This document shows positions 33,142 to 37,464 of a DNA stretch of 37,464 bases, one piece after another; the stretch's first letter is position 1, and every line of letters starts with the position of its first letter. This DNA is from Polaromonas sp. CF318 (lineage in GTDB: Bacteria > Pseudomonadota > Gammaproteobacteria > Burkholderiales > Burkholderiaceae_C), in contig NZ_AKIV01000003.1 of NCBI RefSeq assembly GCF_000282655.1, positions 1-37,464 on the forward strand, read 5' to 3'. The position numbers and the translations under genes are program-made. The notes under the pieces were generated by a model. It searched no databases, was not told the origin of the DNA, and worked only from the letters and a program-made list of their open reading frames with translations.

Positions 33142-33803
33142 GAGCGCCCCAGGTGTGCGAGTTTTTGGTACATGCGGTCGACGATACGGGTGACCGGGAA
33201 CAGCACCAGGAAATACAGCACCATCACGGTGGTGAACACCTCCACCGGCCGGTAGCTCTGGCCGGCCACGGTTTCGGCGCGGTGCATCAGCTCGGGCACG
33301 GCGATCACGGTGGCGATGGCCGTGTCCTTGATCGCCATGGTCAGCACCGAGCCGAAGGCCGGCAGCATGCGTATGGTGGCCTGCGGCAGGATGATCTTGC
33401 GCAGGATCTGCGCGCGCGACATGCCCAGCGCCAGCCCGGCGCGCGTCTGCCCGGGCCGTATCGATTCAATGCCGGCGCGGATGATCTCGGAGGCATAGGC
33501 CGCGATGTGCAGCGTCAGCCCCACCAGCGCGGCCCAGAAAGGCGGAAAGGTCACGCCGGCCAGCAGCGGGAAGGCGAAATAAATCCACACCAGCACCACC
33601 AGGATGGGGATGGCGCGCATGGTGTCCACGTAAAACACCAGCACGCGGCTGAGCCAGCGCGGGCCATACAGGCGCAGCAGCGCGATCACCAGCCCCGACA
33701 GGATGCTGGTGATCGCGCTGACCACGCTGAGCAGGACGGTGACGCCGAGGCCGCCGGCGAAGAAACGCCAGTTCTCGATGATCGGTGAAAAATCCACGTC
33801 CAT
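33138..33803 (-). CDS. Polar-amino-acid-type ABC transporter permease 2 (221 aa)
   Basis: HisQ/GlnP-type permease, about five helices. The EAA-like loop reads '[20 protein letters not shown]' (about 121-140). '[20 protein letters not shown]' corresponds to the conserved F-R-x-x-P-x-L region. It is the partner of the downstream permease and is separated from the binding-protein gene upstream by 79 bp containing a stable hairpin. Start ATG at 33803. Confidence 0.93.
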   Translation of the reverse strand: MDVDFSPIIENWRFFAGGLGVTVLLSVVSAITSILSGLVIALLRLYGPRWLSRVLVFYVDTMRAIPILVVLVWIYFAFPLLAGVTFPPFWAALVGLTLHIAAYASEIIRAGIESIRPGQTRAGLALGMSRAQILRKIILPQATIRMLPAFGSVLTMAIKDTAIATVIAVPELMHRAETVAGQSYRPVEVFTTVMVLYFLVLFPVTRIVDRMYQKLAHLGRS

Positions 33804-33836
33804 GAAAGGTCCGTCCGGGTTGGGTGAGGAAGGGCA

Positions 33837-33859
33837 GCCCGCCTTGCCAGGCGGCGGGC
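33837..33859 (-). promoter_or_regulatory. Intercistronic hairpin between binding-protein and permease genes
   Basis: GCCCGCC (33837-33843) pairs with GGCGGGC (33853-33859) around 9 nt, 24 bp downstream of the binding-protein stop and with no T-run. Such stems after the binding-protein gene in ABC operons commonly stabilise the upstream mRNA and reduce read-through, raising binding-protein yield over permease. That role is inferred from position. Confidence 0.5.
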
Positions 33860-33882
33860 CGTAAGGCTTGCAAGGGGGCGAG

Positions 33883-34731
33883 TTACTTCAGGTTCTGCGT
33901 CATGCGCACTTCTTCGGCCTGCAGCTGTGGCTCCATGCGTTTTTCGACTTCACGCAGCCAGTCCAGGTAGACCTGCTCGTTCTTGTTCACGCCCATGCCG
34001 GTCTTGATCTCGAAGATCTTGCTGTCCTGGCAGTTGTTTTCTTTCGGGAACACCGCCAGGCCCTTGACCTTTTTGTTGATGTTGGGCCAGAGCATGCGGT
34101 TCAGCGGCGCCACGTCCGAGCGGCCGGCCAGCACCTCTTCGATCGGCGCGACCGAGCCCGAATTGGCCACGCCGCGCAGCTTGGCCTTGGAGAACTGCTC
34201 GCGCACCAGGGGCTCCTCACCGGCGCCCGAGAAATAGGCCATGGTGATCTCGGGCTTGTTGAAGTCCTCCAGCGTCTTGGCATTGGTGAACTTGGGGTTG
34301 TCGGCGCGGCCGAACATGCACACGCCGGTGCTGGAGAAGGTCACGAAGTCGATGATCTTGGCGCGCTCGGCATTCTGGTTCAGCGGGCCGATCATGATGT
34401 CCATCTGGTTGGCGATCAGCGCCGGCACCTTGGTTTCATGGCTGACCGGGACGGGAACGATCTTCACGCCCAGCAGCTTGGCGAACTCCTTGCCCAGCAG
34501 CCAGGAGGGGCCGGACCAGGGCTCGCCCTCGCCGGTGGTGTTCTGCGCCAGCCAGGGCGGGTTGTTGACCACACCCACGCGCAGCACGCCGGCCTTGCGG
34601 ATGGCGTCAATGCGCGGGCTGGCGCCGGGTGCGGGCGGCGTCTGGGCAAAAGCGGCGGCCGATACGCCGGCGGCGACGGCTACCAGCGCGAGGTGCCGGC
34701 ACAGGCGAAGGGAGGAGGTGAAGCGGTTCAT
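33883..34731 (-). CDS. Periplasmic substrate-binding protein A, SBP_bac_3 family (282 aa)
   Basis: A signal peptide with a hydrophobic core (14-25) has a likely cleavage at AFA|QT (29/30). The mature protein begins with a Pro-rich stretch followed by 'PRIDAIRKAGVLRVGVVNNPPW', the usual first strand of family-3 binding proteins, and has 'ALIANQMDIMIGPLNQNAER' in the hinge region. Two cysteines ('GVCMFGR' and 'ENNCQDS') are shared with the paralogue and may form a disulphide. The typical 'DFSxPY' after the hinge is replaced by 'DFVTFSS', so ligand chemistry may differ from standard amino-acid binders. The ligand is unknown. Confidence 0.9.
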   Translation of the reverse strand: MNRFTSSLRLCRHLALVAVAAGVSAAAFAQTPPAPGASPRIDAIRKAGVLRVGVVNNPPWLAQNTTGEGEPWSGPSWLLGKEFAKLLGVKIVPVPVSHETKVPALIANQMDIMIGPLNQNAERAKIIDFVTFSSTGVCMFGRADNPKFTNAKTLEDFNKPEITMAYFSGAGEEPLVREQFSKAKLRGVANSGSVAPIEEVLAGRSDVAPLNRMLWPNINKKVKGLAVFPKENNCQDSKIFEIKTGMGVNKNEQVYLDWLREVEKRMEPQLQAEEVRMTQNLK

Positions 34732-34806
34732 GGTGTTGTCTCTTTTCTCTTGGAGGAATGAAGAAAGGGCGCCGGCCTCGGCGCCTTCAGCGGTCTCTTG
34801 CGGCGC

Positions 34807-35655
34807 TTACTTGAGGTTCTCGATCACGCGCTTTTCTTCGGCCGCGAGTTTGGGTTCCAGTGCTTTTCCCACCGCGCGCAGCCAGTCGAGGTAGACCTGC
34901 TGGTTCTTGTCGACGGCCAGGCCCACGGGCGAGGCTTTTTCCTTGCTGCCCTGGCAGTTGTTTTCTTGCGGGTAGACCGTCAGGCCCTTGACCTTCTGGT
35001 TCAGGCCGACCCAGGGCACACGGTTGATGGGCGCCGCGTCGGCGCGCTTGGCCATGATTTCCTCGACCGGCGCGGTGGCGCCCGAGCTGGCCACGGCGCG
35101 GAACTTGGCTTTGGGGAAACGTTCCTTGACCCAGTTCTCTTCGGCGCCGCCCGTGAAGTAGGCAATCGTGATGTCGGGGCTGTTGAGGTCGTCCACTGAT
35201 TTCACCTTGGCCAGTTTGTCGTTGCCCGAACGGCCGAACATGCAGACGCTGGTGGTCGAATAGATCACAAAGTCCACCACCTTGAGCCGCTCCGGTGTTT
35301 CGCCCAGCGGGCTGATGGTCATGTCGACCTGGTTGGCAGCCAGTACCGGCACCTTGGTTTCATGCGACACCGCCACCGGCACCAGCTTGACGTTCAAGAG
35401 GCGCGCGTATTCAGTCGCCAGCGTCCAGGCCGGGCCGCTCCAGGCCTGGCCTCCGCCGGTGGTGTTCTCCAGCAGCCAGGGCGAATTTTGCAGAACGGCC
35501 ACGCGCAGCTCGCCGGATTTTCTGATCGCGTCTATGCGCGGGCTGGCGCCGGGCGCCGGCGGCGCCTGTGCGAAGGTCTGGCTCACGCCGACTGCCATGA
35601 GCAGGCCGGCGAGAAGGACCGGCAACTGCCGGCGGGCGAATGAGGTATGTTTCAA
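34807..35655 (-). CDS. Periplasmic substrate-binding protein B, SBP_bac_3 family (282 aa)
   Basis: Paralogue of the next gene with identical length. The signal peptide ends at TFA|QA (29/30), then the segment 'PPAPGASPRIDAIRK' is identical in both proteins. Hinge 'VLAANQVDMTISPLGETPER', then 'DFVIYSTTSVCMFGRSG' and 'ENNCQGS' keep the paired cysteines. Residues elsewhere diverge (roughly half identical by eye), suggesting duplication followed by change of ligand. The two genes are 75 bp apart on the same strand and precede the permeases and ATPase. It is the first transporter gene after the regulator, with an intergenic repeat between them. Confidence 0.9.
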   Translation of the reverse strand: MKHTSFARRQLPVLLAGLLMAVGVSQTFAQAPPAPGASPRIDAIRKSGELRVAVLQNSPWLLENTTGGGQAWSGPAWTLATEYARLLNVKLVPVAVSHETKVPVLAANQVDMTISPLGETPERLKVVDFVIYSTTSVCMFGRSGNDKLAKVKSVDDLNSPDITIAYFTGGAEENWVKERFPKAKFRAVASSGATAPVEEIMAKRADAAPINRVPWVGLNQKVKGLTVYPQENNCQGSKEKASPVGLAVDKNQQVYLDWLRAVGKALEPKLAAEEKRVIENLK

Positions 35656-35744
35656 GTTTGTCTCCTGGTGGTGATACGCCGTTTCCCGGCGCGGGTTATT
35701 GAGTTGTCCGTCGAACGTTCAGGGCGTGGCTGGGTTCGTCACCA

Positions 35745-35835
35745 GCAGGGGCCGCGGGACTGGCTTTGCCAGACCGCAGGCGCAGCGGCCCCCTCGGGGG
35801 GTAGCGCATTACGCGAAGCGAAAAGCGTGGGGGCC
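35745..35835 (+). repeat. GC-rich palindromic intergenic repeat, copy 4
   Basis: About 91 bp between the regulator and binding protein B. It contains GGCTTTGCCAGACC, CGGCCCCCTCGGGGGG and TTACGCGAAGCG, in the same order as copies 2 and 3. It could form stems on the leftward transcript and so uncouple regulator and transporter expression. Confidence 0.65.
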
Positions 35836-35839
35836 ATAT

Positions 35840-36580
35840 TTATCTCCAGGCCTGCGCGAACTCACTGATGACTCGCTCGAGGTGGGCGCGCATGGCGGCC
35901 CGCGCGGCGATAGGGTCGCGCGCCAGCAAGGCCTTGAAGATGCGCTGGTGGTCGGCGTGCGAGGCCAGGCGCAGCTCGGGCGTATGGAAGTGGTGTTCTA
36001 TCTTGGTCCAGACCGGGCCCTTGGCCTGGGCCCACATGGCGCTCACCATCTGCAGCAGCACGCTGTTGCCGGTGGACTCGGCGATGCGCAGGTGAAAGAG
36101 TTGGTCGGCCGCCTCGTTTTCTTCCTTGTTGTCGATGTGCTCGCGCATGTCGCTGAGGGCTGTGAAGATGCGGTCCAGGTCGCCGTCCTTGCGGGTTTCC
36201 GCCGCGACCGAGGCGATTTCCGATTCGATCAGGCAGCGCGCGCGCAGCAATTCAAAAGGGCCGGGGCCGGTTTCCGACACGAAGGGTGAGGCGGCCGCGT
36301 TGCCGCGCACCTGCGTCACATAAATGCCCGAGCCGCCACGCACTTCGACCACGCCCTGAAGTTCCAGCGCGATCATGGCTTCGCGCACCGAGGTGCGGCT
36401 CACGTCAAAACGTTCGGCCAGCGCGCGCTCCGACGGAAGCCGCTCGCCGAGCTTGAACTCACCCTGGGCAATCAAGGCCAGCAGCTGCGTGGCCAGGCGC
36501 TGGTAGGAGCGGTCGGACAGCGCCCGGGGCGCCGTGGATGCGTCGTCGGGAGAAACCGGTTGGATGAGCTGGAGTGCCAT
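35840..36580 (-). CDS. FadR-subfamily GntR regulator (FCD domain, UxuR-like, 246 aa)
   Basis: The N-terminal winged helix (about 22-90) has 'LGERLPSERALAERFDVSRT' (44-63), 'VREAMIALELQGVVEVR' and 'GGSGIYV', the GntR signature. The C-terminal FCD domain (about 105-240) shows 'RCLIESEIASVAAE', 'LFHLRIAESTGN' and 'SHADHQRIFKALLARDPIAA', with the Asp/His positions that often bind a metal and a carboxylate effector. The ATG at 36580 is chosen over an open extension to 36718, which runs into the palindromic operator region. Relatives UxuR and ExuR sense hexuronates or their products. Given manD and the uxuB-like gene beside it, it probably represses both directions until such an acid is present. 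Confidence 0.9.
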   Translation of the reverse strand: MALQLIQPVSPDDASTAPRALSDRSYQRLATQLLALIAQGEFKLGERLPSERALAERFDVSRTSVREAMIALELQGVVEVRGGSGIYVTQVRGNAAASPFVSETGPGPFELLRARCLIESEIASVAAETRKDGDLDRIFTALSDMREHIDNKEENEAADQLFHLRIAESTGNSVLLQMVSAMWAQAKGPVWTKIEHHFHTPELRLASHADHQRIFKALLARDPIAARAAMRAHLERVISEFAQAWR

Positions 36581-36594
36581 GATGGATCCCAAAG

Positions 36595-36605
36595 TGGTTG
36601 GACCA
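36595..36605. promoter_or_regulatory. Candidate FadR-type operator O1
   Basis: TGGT-TGG-ACCA is a perfect 4+4 inverted repeat, 15 bp upstream of the regulator start. It coincides with the expected start site of the candidate promoter at 36606-36635, fitting autorepression. Confidence 0.5.
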
Positions 36606-36635
36606 ATTATCGGATTTGACCCCAATAAAGGCCAA
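36606..36635 (-). promoter_or_regulatory. Candidate promoter of the GntR regulator operon
   Basis: On the minus strand, TTGGCC (36635-36630) and GATAAT (36611-36606) are 18 bp apart, with a start expected near 36600. The -10 is good and the -35 fair. It is flanked on both sides by TGGT/ACCA palindromes. Confidence 0.4.
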
Positions 36636-36651
36636 TAGTGGTTTACCACTA
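36636..36651. promoter_or_regulatory. Strong palindromic operator O2 in the divergent regulator/uxuB region
   Basis: TAGTGGT-TT-ACCACTA has perfect 7-bp arms and contains the TGGT-N2-ACCA core common to FadR-subfamily GntR sites (UxuR/ExuR type). It lies between the divergent regulator and uxuB-like genes, directly upstream of the regulator's candidate -35. Binding by the neighbouring regulator is inferred. Confidence 0.65.
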
Positions 36652-36659
36652 TGGATAAG

Positions 36660-36670
36660 TGGTCAGTCCA
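36660..36670. promoter_or_regulatory. Candidate imperfect operator O3
   Basis: TGGT-CAG-TCCA matches the TGGT-N3-ACCA pattern of O1 with one mismatch and lies 38 bp before the uxuB-like start. Together with O1 and O2 it makes three half-palindromic sites in 76 bp. Confidence 0.35.
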
Positions 36671-36708
36671 ATCGTCCAATAAAGTCCTTTCATTGGCTGA
36701 CTCCACGC

Positions 36709-37464
36709 ATGCGCGCACTCTCCCAAACCGTTCTGGATGACCGGGCGGTTCCGGCCTCCCTGCACCTCCCCGATTACCCGCGAAGCGCCCTGGCGCCCGG
36801 CGTGCTGCACCTGGGCCTGGGCGCTTTCCACCGCGCCCACCAGGCCGTGGTGTTTGACGCCTTGCTGCAGGCCGGCGATGCCCGCTGGGGCGTGCTGGGC
36901 GTGGCCATGCGCAGCACCGAACTGGCCGACGCGCTGGTTCGCCAGGACGAGCTTTACACCCTGCAGGTCGCCAGCGCCGAAGGGCGGCGCTGGCAAGTGG
37001 TCGGCTCCGTGCTGGACACCTGCGTGGCGGCGCGTGAGCCGGATCGCGTCACCGCCGCCATCGCCGCGCCCGCCACCCGCTGGGTCACGCTGACCGTGAC
37101 CGAAAAAGCCTACGGCCCCGCGCTCGCGGCGCAACTGGTGGCCGGCCTGGCCGCGCGCCATGCGGCCGGCCTGGGCGGCCTGACCATCGCCTCCTGCGAC
37201 AACCTGAGCGGCAACGGCGGCAAGCTGCGCCAGCTGTGCCTGGACAGCGCCGCGGCCCAGGACACCGTGCTGGCGCAGTGGATAGAAACCGCCTGCGCCT
37301 TTCCCGACAGCATGGTGGACCGCATCGTCCCCGCCGCCACCGCGCAACACCGCGAAGATGCCGCCCGCATGACCGGCCTGGACGACGGCTGCGCCCTGGG
37401 CACCGAGGCCTTCTGGGAATGGGTGATAGAGCGCCACTTTGTGGACCCAGCCGATGGGGCGGCG
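36709..37464 (+). CDS. uxuB: Mannitol dehydrogenase/fructuronate reductase family protein, UxuB-like (3' truncated)
   Basis: An open frame from ATG 36709 runs off the right edge after 252 codons, about half of the usual 480-500 aa. The NAD-binding start is 'LHLGLGAFHRAHQ' (33-45), followed by 'GVAMRSTEL', 'TVTEKAYG', the family marker 'SCDNLSGNGG' and 'FPDSMVDRIVPA', and finally 'EAFWEWVIE'. These mark the polyol/hexuronate long-chain dehydrogenases (UxuB, UxaB, mannitol dehydrogenase). Reduction of D-fructuronate to D-mannonate would feed ManD encoded in the same locus, so UxuB is the favoured call over mannitol dehydrogenase. It is divergently transcribed from the regulator, sharing its operator region. 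Confidence 0.88.
   Translation, partial: MRALSQTVLDDRAVPASLHLPDYPRSALAPGVLHLGLGAFHRAHQAVVFDALLQAGDARWGVLGVAMRSTELADALVRQDELYTLQVASAEGRRWQVVGSVLDTCVAAREPDRVTAAIAAPATRWVTLTVTEKAYGPALAAQLVAGLAARHAAGLGGLTIASCDNLSGNGGKLRQLCLDSAAAQDTVLAQWIETACAFPDSMVDRIVPAATAQHREDAARMTGLDDGCALGTEAFWEWVIERHFVDPADGAA

Overview
The window looks like a chromosomal segment of a beta-proteobacterium of the Comamonadaceae (Polaromonas/Rhodoferax/Variovorax-like). This rests on high GC, the argB and slmA genes lying close together, a TctDE-type two-component pair, and four copies of a GC-rich palindromic intergenic repeat of the kind common in that family. The genus is inference. No rRNA, tRNA, CRISPR, phage or insertion-sequence gene was recognised.

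Region 1 (1-19508, all minus strand) is one long, tightly packed surface-polysaccharide operon. It reads leftward from 19508 and continues off the left edge. In transcription order it encodes a TviB-type UDP-HexNAc 6-dehydrogenase and a WbpP/TviC-type C4 epimerase, which together are predicted to make UDP-GalNAcA. Next come the Wzm permease and Wzt ATPase of an ABC glycan exporter, a hexapeptide acyltransferase, a 2OG-Fe(II) oxygenase, a capsule-type GT-B-like protein, and a membrane-anchored seven-repeat propeller-like protein. An acylation cassette follows (one MBOAT, two SGNH-like proteins), visibly lower in GC. Last are a PhyH-type dioxygenase, a methyltransferase, three more capsule-type GT-B-like proteins and a partial gene. 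Many junctions are 1-8 bp overlaps, several using TTG starts.

Region 2 (19509-20036) is a divergent intergenic region with two perfect hairpins. Region 3 (20037-26040, plus strand) carries a Wzy/WaaL-like membrane protein, a Wzx-like flippase, a CysE-like acetyltransferase, a fusion of a GT2 glycosyltransferase with an extended-SDR epimerase, and a second, active-site-altered SDR. The locus therefore holds parts of both an ABC-dependent and a Wzx/Wzy-dependent glycan pathway.

Region 4 (26116-30204, plus strand) is housekeeping and regulatory: argB, an OmpR-type response regulator with its sensor kinase, and slmA. Convergent genes are separated by a tandem pair of palindromic repeats.

Region 5 (30425-37464) is a sugar-acid catabolic locus: D-mannonate dehydratase (manD), a five-gene polar-amino-acid-type ABC transporter with two paralogous binding proteins, a FadR-type GntR regulator, and a divergent, right-truncated fructuronate reductase/mannitol dehydrogenase family gene (uxuB-like). 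A strong palindrome, TAGTGGTTTACCACTA, sits in the divergent promoter region. Fructuronate to mannonate to 2-keto-3-deoxygluconate would be the expected route. The substrate of the associated transporter is the open question.
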